Positions 1 through 9,133 of a stretch of DNA of 51,863 nucleotides are shown here, piece by piece. This stretch comes from Rhizobiaceae bacterium (GTDB taxonomy: Bacteria > Pseudomonadota > Alphaproteobacteria > Rhizobiales > Rhizobiaceae). Within the stretch, counting starts at the first letter, position 1; every line of letters begins with the position of its first letter. The position numbers were made by a program, and so were the translations under genes. The stretch lies in contig JARGOF010000036.1 in the NCBI GenBank assembly GCA_029212415.1, positions 1-51,863 on the forward strand, read 5' to 3'. A model generated the notes under the pieces. That model saw only the letters and a program-made list of their open reading frames with translations. It did not search any database and had not been told where the DNA came from.

Positions 1-241
1 CAGCCCGGCCAACAGTTTGGCCGCACACTGTGTTGGCAGGCGCGTCAGCGCCGCTCGCCGTGAACAGAAAAGATCCACGAAAGTGCAGTGCAACGCCCGC
101 GTTCTCCGGAAAACTCTTCTGAGGTGCGGCAGATCCAAACCTGCCTCCGGGCACCATTCACTGCGCTGCACTCCAGAAACAGATCGCTTGATTTTTTTGA
201 AAAACAGGCTGCTAATCAGGCAAAATGAGGAGGATAATTGG

Positions 242-1078
242 ATGAAGATCAAAATATTATTTGCCTTTGCACTTGCCTTTTCGATGTCACCGGCTTTGGC
301 GGAGACAATGCCGGAACGGGGTGAATACCTTGTTCGCGGCCCTATGGGCTGCGGGAACTGTCATACGCCTCTTAGGCCGGACGGTCCCGTTGCCGGCCAG
401 GAGTTGACCGGGCGGTTGGTGGATAAAAATGAAGCATTCACGGCGGTTGCACCCAATATCACACCGGCTGGCCGCATTGCCGAATGGAGTGACGCCCAGC
501 TTGCGGTCGCGATCCGCGAAGGCAAGCGTCCCGATGGGTCGACAATCGGACCACCCATGCCTTTTGCCATGTACAGGGGCCTTTCCGACAACGACTTGAA
601 AGCCGTCGTGGCTTTTCTTCGCACGTTGCCGTCTGTCGAGAGTGACGTTGGCCAATCTGAATATGATATCGAACTTCCACCCGCTTACGGGCCACCCTTG
701 GGTAGCGTGGCTGACATCCCCCGCGGGATCACCGTACAATATGGCGCCTATCTCGCCGGGCCTGTCGCACACTGCATGGAATGCCATACCCCAATGGGAC
801 CCAACGGGCCGATGCTTGAGAAAGCCGGCCAGGGCGGATTCGAATTCCACGGGCCATGGGGCGTGTCGACCGCGCCGAACATCACCAGCCATGAAGATGG
901 CCTGGCGGAATTCACCGACAGCGAACTGGCCATGATGATCACCCAGGGCAAAAGGCCCGACGGGACCATGATGTTGCCGCCGATGCCCTATGGTTATCTG
1001 GCGCAGATGACGGACGATGATATGGCCGCAATCATTGCCTATCTGCGGGTGCTGCCGCCCTTGCCAGACCCGCAATAG
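242..1078 (+). CDS. Exported diheme c-type cytochrome
   Basis: This 278-residue protein is probably a periplasmic electron carrier. Residues 1-20 form a signal peptide ending ALA. Two haem sites are visible, CGNCH at 37-41 and CMECH at 178-182, each followed by TP; the two halves look like duplicated cytochrome c domains. Each half also has a PNIT motif and a KRPDG...PPMP segment, as in the cytochrome subunits that accept electrons from alcohol or aldehyde dehydrogenases. The frame is open upstream, but I chose this ATG because AGGAGGA lies just before it and the signal peptide starts here. No dehydrogenase partner is adjacent, so its electron donor is unknown. The next gene is convergent. 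Confidence 0.88.
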   Translation: MKIKILFAFALAFSMSPALAETMPERGEYLVRGPMGCGNCHTPLRPDGPVAGQELTGRLVDKNEAFTAVAPNITPAGRIAEWSDAQLAVAIREGKRPDGSTIGPPMPFAMYRGLSDNDLKAVVAFLRTLPSVESDVGQSEYDIELPPAYGPPLGSVADIPRGITVQYGAYLAGPVAHCMECHTPMGPNGPMLEKAGQGGFEFHGPWGVSTAPNITSHEDGLAEFTDSELAMMITQGKRPDGTMMLPPMPYGYLAQMTDDDMAAIIAYLRVLPPLPDPQ

Positions 1079-1133
1079 TCTGCTTGGCTTGAGCGGTTCA
1101 TAAGCATTTGGATGTACCGGATCACAAGATGCT

Positions 1134-2042
1134 CTAAATCTCCGAGACGACCACGCGTTCTGCGGCATGCTCTCTTGCGACAATATAGAGGCCGGAGCAG
1201 ACCGTAATGAGAATGCCGATGGCCGCAAGCCCATTGGGCAGATCATTGAAGACCAGCCAGCCGACCAAAGTGGCGAAAGGAATTTCCAGATATTGCATGG
1301 GCGCCAGTGTCGCCGAAGGTGCAAAACGCAGCGACCAGGTCATGAGAAGATGGGCAAAGGTTCCAAGAACACCAATTGCGGCAAGCAGAATGGCATCACG
1401 CTGGTTGGGGATAATCAGTTCGAATGCCGGATGATCGCTGCCGGAGCCCAGAAGAAAATAGGCGCCCAAAATCAAGGTTGCCACAAATCCACTGACGGCT
1501 TGCAGGCTGATGGGATCACAGTCTTTTGCCACCTGGCGGGTCACCAGCATGAACAGCGCAAAGACCAGGGCGACGATCAGCGGCAGAAGCGCCGGTGCGC
1601 CAACGGCGGCAAAACTAGGCTGGATGACCAGCAATGTGCCGACAAAGCCGACCGCGCAGGCGGCCAGACGGCGGGGGCCAACCTGCTCCTTCAAAACCAG
1701 TTTGCCCAATAGAAGCATGATAAATGGCATGACAAATGCAATGGCGATTGCGTCTGCCAATGGCAGAAAGCGCAATGCATAGAACATGGTCCCGATACCG
1801 ATGATATGGAGCACTGTTCGAATGATGGTCAGCCTCAGCACGCGTCCCGACATGCGCAGGGTGCCTTTGGTCAGCCAGATGATGGGCAAAAGCAGAAGGA
1901 ATTGCGCACCAAAGCGGATGATCAGCAATTGTCCGAGCGGAATGGTGCCGCCCAGCAGTTTGGCAATGGAATCACCCAGCGGTGCAAGCGCACAAAATCC
2001 GAGCATCAGGGATATGCCGAGGACAGGCCGGTCAACAGTCAT
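1134..2042 (-). CDS. DMT-superfamily permease (EamA/RhaT type)
   Basis: A 302-residue inner-membrane protein made almost wholly of hydrophobic segments, about ten helices in two EamA repeats. The first repeat begins near LGISLMLGFCALAPLGDSIA and the second near the LLPLIVALVFALFMLVTR stretch. Members export or import metabolites such as amino acids, nucleosides or drugs; the substrate cannot be read from sequence. Its start overlaps the end of the APH-fold kinase gene by 11 bases on the same strand, so the two are probably translated together. A role in handling the product or substrate of that kinase is an inference from this coupling only. Confidence 0.88.
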   Translation of the reverse strand: MTVDRPVLGISLMLGFCALAPLGDSIAKLLGGTIPLGQLLIIRFGAQFLLLLPIIWLTKGTLRMSGRVLRLTIIRTVLHIIGIGTMFYALRFLPLADAIAIAFVMPFIMLLLGKLVLKEQVGPRRLAACAVGFVGTLLVIQPSFAAVGAPALLPLIVALVFALFMLVTRQVAKDCDPISLQAVSGFVATLILGAYFLLGSGSDHPAFELIIPNQRDAILLAAIGVLGTFAHLLMTWSLRFAPSATLAPMQYLEIPFATLVGWLVFNDLPNGLAAIGILITVCSGLYIVAREHAAERVVVSEI

Positions 2043-2859
2043 TGTGGTTCAACACTTGTGTCAGACACTCAGTTTCGCTTTGCTGTGAAACTGAATTTGG
2101 TTTGATCATACGACGACTGAAGGCCTCCGCCTCGCGTTGCCAATGGTCCAGATGGCCCTCGCGCTTCAATCGTGCAGCGGCCTTTGGACCAATCATCCTT
2201 TGCATCCTATCCTCATCGCCCATCTGTGTCAGCACCTCCCCAACCATGTCCAGCAAAGCAGCATCAACCGGAATGCCATAGGTTTCGCAGAATTTCCTGA
2301 GCCTGCGGCTGCCATTTTGCACATCCGTCTCGGCAAAGGCTTTCATATCCGACGCGTGAAAAGAAAGGGGCACCATCCAAAAGGCCGCATAGGCAACGTC
2401 CCTTATGCGGGGTCCGGGACCAGCCAGATCAAAATCCAGCACCGCATGGGGAATGCCCTTTGCATAGACGAAATTATAGGGTGCAAAATCATTGTGGCAA
2501 ATCACTTCATGACGCGTTGCATCGGGGTCGGCGCATGCCCATACCGCGCCCTGCGGAAAATCTACAGTTGCATCGTGATAGGCACGCAGCAATCGCGCGG
2601 CGGCAACCAATGGTTCATCATCGGCCCAAATGTGGGGTGTCAGGCCTGTGTCTCCCTCCACCCAACTCAGGATTTCTCTGTCTTTGCCGTCAATTCCGAT
2701 AAAGCGCGGGCACCCGAAAAACTGTTTGTCTGCCAGGTGCTGCAGCAATCTGTGGATCGTCGCACTGGCAGGTGTCTGGATGCGACGAACGGTATCGCCA
2801 ACGCGCACGACCCCCGAATTGACATTGCCACCGGCCAAAGGGATTTCGATTTCATTCAA
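2032..2859 (-). CDS. APH-fold small-molecule kinase (aminoglycoside phosphotransferase family)
   Basis: About 275 residues. The catalytic loop HNDFAPYNFV corresponds to the family's H-x-D-x4-N, and LDFDLAGPGPRIRD supplies the Mg-binding aspartate. It should transfer the ATP gamma-phosphate to a hydroxyl on a small molecule. The N-terminal LAGGNVNSGVVRVGDTVRR segment is the nucleotide-binding strand and loop. No in-frame ATG lies near the start; I chose the TTG at 2859, preceded by AAGGA, and an alternative TTG lies at 2913. The family includes choline, homoserine and hydroxyurea-type kinases as well as resistance enzymes. Nothing here shows antibiotic specificity. It overlaps the downstream DMT permease and is divergent from the methionine-synthase-like gene. 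Confidence 0.8.
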   Translation of the reverse strand: MNEIEIPLAGGNVNSGVVRVGDTVRRIQTPASATIHRLLQHLADKQFFGCPRFIGIDGKDREILSWVEGDTGLTPHIWADDEPLVAAARLLRAYHDATVDFPQGAVWACADPDATRHEVICHNDFAPYNFVYAKGIPHAVLDFDLAGPGPRIRDVAYAAFWMVPLSFHASDMKAFAETDVQNGSRRLRKFCETYGIPVDAALLDMVGEVLTQMGDEDRMQRMIGPKAAARLKREGHLDHWQREAEAFSRRMIKPNSVSQQSETECLTQVLNHNDC

Positions 2860-3009
2860 AATACGTATCCTTATCAGGTAGCAAACTGTGCCACGATTGC
2901 CCGTTCGTTGCAAATCCCCAATTTGCCCTTGCTGTTCTCAACCTATCCGAAACGCTGAAAGACAAGTATCAATATTGATCAGATCGCATGCATCCAAGGG
3001 GAGAGTCTC

Positions 3010-4029
3010 ATGATCAAAACAACCATTGCAGGCAGTTTGCCAAAACCATCCTGGCTGGCAGAACCGGAAAAACTATGGGCTCCCTGGCGCCTGGAGGGGG
3101 CCGGTCTTGTGGAGGGGCAGCGCGATGCCGCCATGGTCTGGATCAAGCTGCAGGAAGATGCCGGAATTGATATTGTCAGTGACGGCGAACAATTCCGCAA
3201 GCATTTTGTTCACGGGTTCCTGGAAGAGGTCGAAGGCATCGACTGGCACCGCATGACCACCATGGGCATTCGCGACAATCGTTATGATGCACAGGTGCCG
3301 ACGGTGACATCCGCAGTCCGGCGCAAAAAATCCGTGCATGCTGACGGCGTCAAATTCTGCCGCGAAAACACCAACAGACAATTCAAATTCACCCTGCCCG
3401 GCCCGATGACCATCTGTGACACCATCGCTGATGCCCATTATGGCAGCCGTCTTGAAATGGCCATGGCCTTTGCCGCATTGCTCAATGAGGAAGCGCTGGA
3501 ACTCGAGGCCCTGGGTGTTGATGTCATCCAGTTTGACGAACCGGCCTTCAACGCCTTCATGGATCAGGTTCCCATCTGGGGTGTTGAAGCCCTGCACCGG
3601 GCCATTGAGGGTCTGAAATGCAAGACCGCCGTGCATATCTGCTACGGCTACGGGATCCAGCAGAACATCGATTGGAAGGAAAGCCTTGGCAAGGAGTGGC
3701 TTCAATACGAGCAGTTTTTCCCGGCCCTCAACGAGAGCCGGATCGATCAGGTCTCTCTGGAATGCGCCGATTCGCGCGTGCCGCTTTCCGTCCTCGGATT
3801 GCTCAAGGACAAGGAAATACTGGTCGGCGCCATCAATGTCGCCACGGATGAGATAGAGACGCCGGAGAAAGTGGCCTTCACCCTGCGTGCGGCGATGGAA
3901 TATGTTGATCCCGAACGCATCATCGCCTGCACCAATTGCGGCATGGCACCCCTGTCGCGGGGCATCGCCGAAGGCAAGATCAAGGCACTGGCAGCCGGCG
4001 CGGCGTTGTTGAGGAATGAACTTCTGTAA
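3010..4029 (+). CDS. Core MetE-family methionine synthase, MesD-like
   Basis: A 339-residue enzyme equal to the C-terminal catalytic half of MetE only. Zinc and homocysteine ligands are visible as H209 and C211 (AVHICYGYG) and C310 (CTNCGMAPLSR), with E251 in SLEC as a likely additional one. The opening AGSLPKPSWLAEPEKLW and the VSDGEQ motif match, from memory, the folate-independent MesD group of core methionine synthases. It would methylate homocysteine in the cytoplasm using an unusual methyl donor. Described MesD proteins work with MesX (DUF1852), and no such gene lies in this window. AGGGGAG precedes the ATG. The gene is monocistronic or leads into the dehydratase 211 bases downstream. 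Confidence 0.8.
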   Translation: MIKTTIAGSLPKPSWLAEPEKLWAPWRLEGAGLVEGQRDAAMVWIKLQEDAGIDIVSDGEQFRKHFVHGFLEEVEGIDWHRMTTMGIRDNRYDAQVPTVTSAVRRKKSVHADGVKFCRENTNRQFKFTLPGPMTICDTIADAHYGSRLEMAMAFAALLNEEALELEALGVDVIQFDEPAFNAFMDQVPIWGVEALHRAIEGLKCKTAVHICYGYGIQQNIDWKESLGKEWLQYEQFFPALNESRIDQVSLECADSRVPLSVLGLLKDKEILVGAINVATDEIETPEKVAFTLRAAMEYVDPERIIACTNCGMAPLSRGIAEGKIKALAAGAALLRNELL

Positions 4030-4240
4030 ACTCTGAAAACGACGCGGCGTGTTGAACAAAGATGGTGCTGGCTAGCAATGCATCCTTGGGTCCGGTCCAT
4101 TATGTATTTACCTGGGATGCGGCATTGGCGCAGTGAACCGCCGAAAGGCTTTGGGCGAGAGGGTGGCTCTTTGGGTATTATGGACTATCTTGAGCCCAAA
4201 TATATCAAACACCGACTGATCATGGACAAAGCGCTTTAGC

Positions 4241-5980
4241 ATGAACAAGAAAATCAACAAAACCGGCGATCTTTCAAAAGGCAAGGGCCTTGCAGGCGGA
4301 CTCACCAATTATGGTGACAGGGATTTCGCACTTTACCTGCGCCGTTCCTTCGCCAAATCGATGGGCTATTCCGATGAATCGCTGAAAAAACCCATTGTCG
4401 GTATCTGTTACACGGAAAGCGGCTTCAACAATTGTCACCGCAATTTTCCCGAATTGCTGGAGGCGGTCAAACGCGGCGTGCTTGCCAGCGGTGCCCTGCC
4501 CGTGCCGTTCCCGGTCACATCGCTTGGTGAAGTCTTCCTCAGCCCCACCAGCATGAAATTTCGCAACCTCATGTCCATGGATGTGGAAGAGATGATCCGC
4601 GCTCAGCCGATGGATTCGGTCGTGCTGATGGGCGGCTGCGACAAGACCGTTCCTGCCCTTTTGATGGGCGCGGCATCGGCTGGAAAGCCGGCCGTCATGC
4701 TGGTGGCCGGGCCGATGATGACCGGTCGTCACAGGGGCGAGCGCATGGGTGCCTGCACCGATTGTCGGCGGTTCTGGGGGCGTTATCGCAGTGGCGACAT
4801 CGCAACCGAGGAAATCAATCAGGTGGAAGGACGTCTGGCGGTGACCGCTGGCACCTGCGCCGTCATGGGGACGGCAAGCAGCATGGCAATCATCGCTGAA
4901 ACATTGGGCATGGCGCTGCCCGGCTCGGCGGCGATCCCCGCTGTCCATGCCGACCGATTGCGTGCGGCCGAAGAATCCGGCGCCCTTGCAACCCGTCTCA
5001 TCGGTTCCGAGCTGACACCCGACAGGATCATCACCCGGCAATCGGTCGAAAACGCCCTGCGTGTGCTGCTGGCCGTCTCCGGTTCCACCAATGCGGTGAT
5101 TCACCTGACAGCCATCGCCGGACGGCTGGGAATTGATATTGACCTCGACACGTTCAATGAACTGTCAGACGAGACGCCGGTGCTGGTCAATCTCAAACCG
5201 GTGGGCGACAATTACATGGAGGATTTCCATGCTGCCGGTGCGCTGGAAGGCGTGCTGCGGGCAATTGCCGACAGGCTTGATCACGATACGCTGTCCATCA
5301 CCGGCGAGACCCTGGGAGAACGGCTGGCAAAACCGCTCAGCGACCCGATCGATCACGCCATCATCCGCACCGCGCAGGATCCCATCGACCCGCTGGGCGG
5401 GCTGATTGCCCTCAAGGGCACGCTGGCGCCACAGGGCGCCATACTCAAACGTGCTGCCGCTTCACGGCATCTGCTGGAACATGAGGGCCGCGCCGTCGTC
5501 TTTTCATCGCTGGACGATCTGTCGAACAGGATTGACGATCCGGATCTGGATGTGTGTGGAGATGATGTTCTGGTCCTGCAGAATGCCGGTCCCGCCTCCG
5601 CCTCTGCCATGCCGGAGGCCGGTTATCTGCCGATTCCGAAAAAACTGGCCGCAAAGGGGATCAAGGACATGGTGCGCATTTCCGATGCACGCATGTCCGG
5701 CACAGCCTTTGGTACAATCGTTTTGCATGTCACGCCGGAAAGTGCCGTGGGCGGTCCATTGGCCCTGGTGCGCACTGGTGATCGCATTCGCCTGAGCGCG
5801 CAGGACAAATCCATAGACCTGCTTGTGAGCGATGCCGAGATGGCGCGGCGACGCGCGGCTTTTGTGCCATCAGCACCACCTGCCGAACGGGGTTATTCGA
5901 AACTCTACCAGAAGGCGATCCTGCCCGCCACAAGGGGATGTGATTTCGATTTTCTCACGAAATCAGGAGCAGGCGATTAA
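4241..5980 (+). CDS. IlvD/Edd-family dehydratase, probably for a sugar acid
   Basis: A 579-residue [Fe-S] dehydratase. Three candidate cluster cysteines are at expected places: C65 (SGFNNCHRNF), C133 (GGCDKTVPALLMG) and C206 (GTCAVMGTASSMA). TDCRRFWGRYRSGDI and the C-terminal DARMSGTAFGTIVLHV motif are typical of the pentonate/arabonate dehydratase branch rather than of branched-chain IlvD, whose cysteine context usually reads CN rather than SGFNNCHR. It would remove water from a 2,3-dihydroxy acid to give a 2-keto-3-deoxy acid. No sugar dehydrogenase, aldolase or transporter is adjacent. The ribosome-binding site is weak, but no better start is seen. A hairpin follows at about 50 bases. Confidence 0.85.
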   Translation: MNKKINKTGDLSKGKGLAGGLTNYGDRDFALYLRRSFAKSMGYSDESLKKPIVGICYTESGFNNCHRNFPELLEAVKRGVLASGALPVPFPVTSLGEVFLSPTSMKFRNLMSMDVEEMIRAQPMDSVVLMGGCDKTVPALLMGAASAGKPAVMLVAGPMMTGRHRGERMGACTDCRRFWGRYRSGDIATEEINQVEGRLAVTAGTCAVMGTASSMAIIAETLGMALPGSAAIPAVHADRLRAAEESGALATRLIGSELTPDRIITRQSVENALRVLLAVSGSTNAVIHLTAIAGRLGIDIDLDTFNELSDETPVLVNLKPVGDNYMEDFHAAGALEGVLRAIADRLDHDTLSITGETLGERLAKPLSDPIDHAIIRTAQDPIDPLGGLIALKGTLAPQGAILKRAAASRHLLEHEGRAVVFSSLDDLSNRIDDPDLDVCGDDVLVLQNAGPASASAMPEAGYLPIPKKLAAKGIKDMVRISDARMSGTAFGTIVLHVTPESAVGGPLALVRTGDRIRLSAQDKSIDLLVSDAEMARRRAAFVPSAPPAERGYSKLYQKAILPATRGCDFDFLTKSGAGD

Positions 5981-6029
5981 GCGCAAACAGATGCCAATTT
6001 TATTCTAATCAAAAACAACGGATCATCGT

Positions 6030-6057
6030 AAATATCGGTTTACCGAAGCCGATATTT
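6030..6057 (+). terminator. Hairpin with short T-run after the dehydratase gene
   Basis: A perfect 9-base inverted repeat, AAATATCGG (6030-6038) and CCGATATTT (6049-6057), encloses a 10-base loop, and its T's run on to 6059. It lies 50 bases after the dehydratase stop codon and before the GGDEF-EAL gene. The stem is A+T-rich, so it would be a weak intrinsic terminator. Confidence 0.5.
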
Positions 6058-6119
6058 TTACAAATATTAATTGATTCATAACATCAGCATGCAAGAACTC
6101 CTATCGGAAGGGGTTCCGA

Positions 6120-8534
6120 ATGCGGATTCGTACTGTTCTGTTACTGGCTTTTCTACTGTCGACCATTCTTCCAACCGTCATTTTCGGTTGGTGGTCCTAT
6201 AACCAGTCCCTGAAACGTGAATTTTCAGAAGTGACAGACAGGCATCTGCTGCTTGCGCAGAATCTCGGTGCCGCGCTGAAGCGCTATAACACGGATCTGG
6301 TCGCTACCGTTGAGGCGATATCCGCAGAACTGTTGGCCGGTAAAACGCATTCCGGTTTCGGGGCGTTGATGACGACCCTGAGAATTACCTGTGTTCTGAT
6401 TGTCGATGCGCCATCGGGCGCCATCGTGGCCCGCATTGATGCCAATCCGGTCACCACCAGCGGCACATTGCCTGGCATGCTTTTGCAAACAGCAAGGACA
6501 ACCGTGGAACCCGGCAAGACCACATTCTCGCACGTGCTGGCGGGGGGAAAACATGGAAACATCCTGCTGGGTGTTCGCCAATATGGTGATCAATTGGCCG
6601 TAGCCCTGGTCAACACGCAATATTTCATAGACCTGGGCCAACAGATTTCATTCGGCAAAAGGGGCCATGCGGCGATTGTGGACAAGGCCGGCAACGTCCT
6701 GGCCCATCCCTTGGCTGACTGGGTGGCTTCGCGAAAAAACATGGCCGGGATATCGGCAGTCAGCCGCATGATGAATGGTGAAACAGGTATCGAGCAATTC
6801 TATTCGCCAGCGATGAAAGGCGACATGATTGCCGGCCTGACATCCGTTGCGGGGCCAGGATGGGGCGTGATGATTCCGCAGCCGGTGGAAGAGATCTACG
6901 CCAAGGTACGCGAAAATATTGTCGGCATATTTTTCTCTCTAGGTGCCGGCCTGGCCATTGCCATCGGCTTTTTGTTTCTGTTCGTCAATTCCCTGGTGAA
7001 ACCACTGGAGCAATTGTTGCAGTCGATCAGACGAAATACCGACGACGAAAAACTCAGCCCCAGCAAGGTGGACAAAGGCATCATCAACTTTCGGGAAATC
7101 GAACAGTTCAACAGCGGCTATAATGCCATGGTCAGCCGGGTTTCCGACGCCAATGAAAAAATCACAACGCTGGCCTTTACAGACAGCGTGACCGGATTGC
7201 CCTACCGGAAAAAATTCGAAGAACAGGCCGGTCGTGTTCTGGCCAATTGCGACCCGAAAAAGGGCAGCGGGATCGTCGTTTTCATCGATTTCGATGGCTT
7301 CAAACAAATCAACGACCTGTATGGACATGGCACAGGCGATCGCTTCCTGCGGGACTGCGCGAAAAAGCTGGTCAATGTCGTGCAGCTTGCGGCAGACGAA
7401 CGACCCGCCAGCCATGCTGGCGGGTTTTCTCCCGTTGTGGCGCGGCTCGGGGGCGATGAATTTGTTATTCTGTTTCCGGGTATCAAGGAAATCCGCGACA
7501 TCAAGGATTTTCTCAAACGGGTTCAAAATGAACTGTCCACGCCATCCGTAGTGCTGGATGAAACCGTGCGCTGCAGCGCAAGCCTTGGCTGCTCGCGCTA
7601 TCCGCATGATGGTACGGATCTGGATGGTCTGGTCAAATTTGCTGATATTGCGATGTATCACGCCAAACGCATGGGCAAGAACCGGTTTGAATTATACTCT
7701 CCCGAGGTCGGCAAGATGACACCGGCTGAAATGTGCATCGCCGTGGACAAGGCCATTGAAGATGGCCATTTCCTGCTGGAATATCAGCCAAAGGTTTGCG
7801 CGAACGATAAAAAGATCCTCGGCGTGGAGGCACTGGTTCGGTGGAAACATCCCGATCAGGGCCGATTGATGCCCGATCAATGGATGCCGATCATAGCCCA
7901 TTCCCCTGTGATGAAAAGGCTGGGCGAATGGGTGATAGCACGTGCCATGGACGATCACCGGCAATGGACCCGAGACGGGCTCAACCTGACTGTCGCAGTC
8001 AATATCGGTGCAGAGCATTTTTCCGACCGTAGTTTTACCAGCCGCCTTGCACGCACATCAAAGCAAAAGGGCTTTGATCCGAAAAACATGGAAATAGAGA
8101 TCACCGAAGACACATTGTTTTCCCCGGGGGCCGTCGCCGACCGGATCCTCGTTGCTTTGCATCGCCATGGCTTCAAGGTTTCCATTGATGACTTTGGCAC
8201 GGGGTATTCCAATATTGCCCGTCTGAGCCATATGCAGGTCGATTTCCTGAAAATCGACAAGTCCATCATATCCTATGCGCATAATGACAAGCGTGCTGCC
8301 AACATGATGGACGGCATTGTCATGATGGCTCGGACCCTTGGCTGCAAGACCGTTGCCGAGGGTGTCGAAAATCAGGGCGAGGTCGATTTCCTGGCCCGTC
8401 ACAAGATCGATATTCTGCAGGGTTTCTACTTTGCCAAAAGCCTGTCGGTTGACAAATTGGTTCCCTGGGCACGGGAACATGAACGATCGGTGGCGGCTGG
8501 TAAATTCGAGCAGAAGGTGACCAACGCCGCTTGA
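6120..8534 (+). CDS. Membrane Cache-HAMP-GGDEF-EAL cyclic-di-GMP enzyme
   Basis: An 804-residue inner-membrane signalling protein. TM1 spans about residues 5-25, an extracytoplasmic Cache-like sensor follows to about 270, TM2 is at about 270-293, then a HAMP-like linker. The cyclase motif GGDEF is intact at 444-448, but no RxxD inhibitory site precedes it. The phosphodiesterase domain carries EAL (570-572), EITED, DDFGTGYS, the lysine of LKIDKS and AEGVEN, all the expected catalytic elements. Both synthesis and hydrolysis of c-di-GMP are therefore possible, the balance set by ligand binding. GGAAGGGG precedes the ATG. It stands alone and converges on the DUF1772 gene, so the context does not name the signal. 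Confidence 0.9.
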   Translation: MRIRTVLLLAFLLSTILPTVIFGWWSYNQSLKREFSEVTDRHLLLAQNLGAALKRYNTDLVATVEAISAELLAGKTHSGFGALMTTLRITCVLIVDAPSGAIVARIDANPVTTSGTLPGMLLQTARTTVEPGKTTFSHVLAGGKHGNILLGVRQYGDQLAVALVNTQYFIDLGQQISFGKRGHAAIVDKAGNVLAHPLADWVASRKNMAGISAVSRMMNGETGIEQFYSPAMKGDMIAGLTSVAGPGWGVMIPQPVEEIYAKVRENIVGIFFSLGAGLAIAIGFLFLFVNSLVKPLEQLLQSIRRNTDDEKLSPSKVDKGIINFREIEQFNSGYNAMVSRVSDANEKITTLAFTDSVTGLPYRKKFEEQAGRVLANCDPKKGSGIVVFIDFDGFKQINDLYGHGTGDRFLRDCAKKLVNVVQLAADERPASHAGGFSPVVARLGGDEFVILFPGIKEIRDIKDFLKRVQNELSTPSVVLDETVRCSASLGCSRYPHDGTDLDGLVKFADIAMYHAKRMGKNRFELYSPEVGKMTPAEMCIAVDKAIEDGHFLLEYQPKVCANDKKILGVEALVRWKHPDQGRLMPDQWMPIIAHSPVMKRLGEWVIARAMDDHRQWTRDGLNLTVAVNIGAEHFSDRSFTSRLARTSKQKGFDPKNMEIEITEDTLFSPGAVADRILVALHRHGFKVSIDDFGTGYSNIARLSHMQVDFLKIDKSIISYAHNDKRAANMMDGIVMMARTLGCKTVAEGVENQGEVDFLARHKIDILQGFYFAKSLSVDKLVPWAREHERSVAAGKFEQKVTNAA

Positions 8535-8585
8535 ATGCCTTGAAAACTTGCAGTCAAACGCACGGCCTGATGCCCAATCTGCAAA

Positions 8586-8612
8586 CCGGGGCAGCAACGA
8601 CGGCAGCCCCGG
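8586..8612. terminator. GC-rich hairpin between convergent genes
   Basis: CCGGGGC (8586-8592) and GCCCCGG (8606-8612) form a perfect 7-base stem around a 13-base loop in the 88-base gap between two converging genes. There is no T-run on either side, so it may halt or protect transcripts from both strands rather than act as a classical terminator. Confidence 0.45.
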
Positions 8613-8622
8613 CAAATTCCCC

Positions 8623-9108
8623 TCACGCAAGACTGAATGTTGCAATGGTCATAAGCAGGGCCGCGGCAGCAGCACCCAGGGTGCGAACATGGTTCCAGTT
8701 CACCCAGACATTCAGGTAGCGCTGCCAGACCTGCAAAGCATCGGTTGCAGATGGGTCAAGGACGGCAAGTTCATTGTTGAGCGGAACATTCCCTGCCATG
8801 GTCACCCCCATGACTGAAATGAGATAAATCACGCCAGCTGCCACGAGGAGCCCTGATCCGCCACCGCCATTTAAAAATCCCATGGCGATGAACACCAGGC
8901 TTGCGGCGCTCACAGCGAACAATCCCACCATGAAGATGGATCGGAAGACCAGGATATTGATGCTTTGCATGGCTCTCATTGCCTGATCGGGTGGAATGGC
9001 GGCCAGCGACTTCATGATGAAATCCGAAAAGGCGAGAAACACGCCAGCAACAAGCCAGCAATAGATTGCCGTGGCGCCGGAAAGATATTGTGTCCAATGA
9101 AGGGTCAT
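8623..9108 (-). CDS. DUF1772 / anthrone-oxygenase-like membrane protein
   Basis: A 161-residue membrane protein with about four hydrophobic segments: ATAIYCWLVAGVFLAFSDF near the N-terminus, a second around residues 50-75, a third at about 80-100, and a C-terminal one. The order GVFLAFSDFIM, the NVPLNNEL motif and a W-x-x-W-N-H-V-R segment are characteristic of DUF1772. The superfamily is annotated as anthrone oxygenase-like, but bacterial members are mostly uncharacterised. I placed the start at MTLHW because GGGAG sits ten bases upstream. The upstream reductase gene ends 25 bases before it on the same strand, so they form a two-gene operon opposite a TetR gene. Confidence 0.8.
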   Translation of the reverse strand: MTLHWTQYLSGATAIYCWLVAGVFLAFSDFIMKSLAAIPPDQAMRAMQSINILVFRSIFMVGLFAVSAASLVFIAMGFLNGGGGSGLLVAAGVIYLISVMGVTMAGNVPLNNELAVLDPSATDALQVWQRYLNVWVNWNHVRTLGAAAAALLMTIATFSLA

Positions 9109-9133
9109 TGCAGATCTCCCTTTCAAGTACGGT

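Noticed and set aside
287-1324. Long minus-strand frame (345 codons) across the cytochrome gene
   Set aside because: It is antisense to a gene with two haem motifs and a signal peptide, and its own translation has no recognisable motif.
2032-2859. Aminoglycoside resistance gene
   Set aside because: The kinase fold is shared by many metabolic kinases, no mobile-element context exists, and the partner is a metabolite permease. Resistance cannot be claimed.
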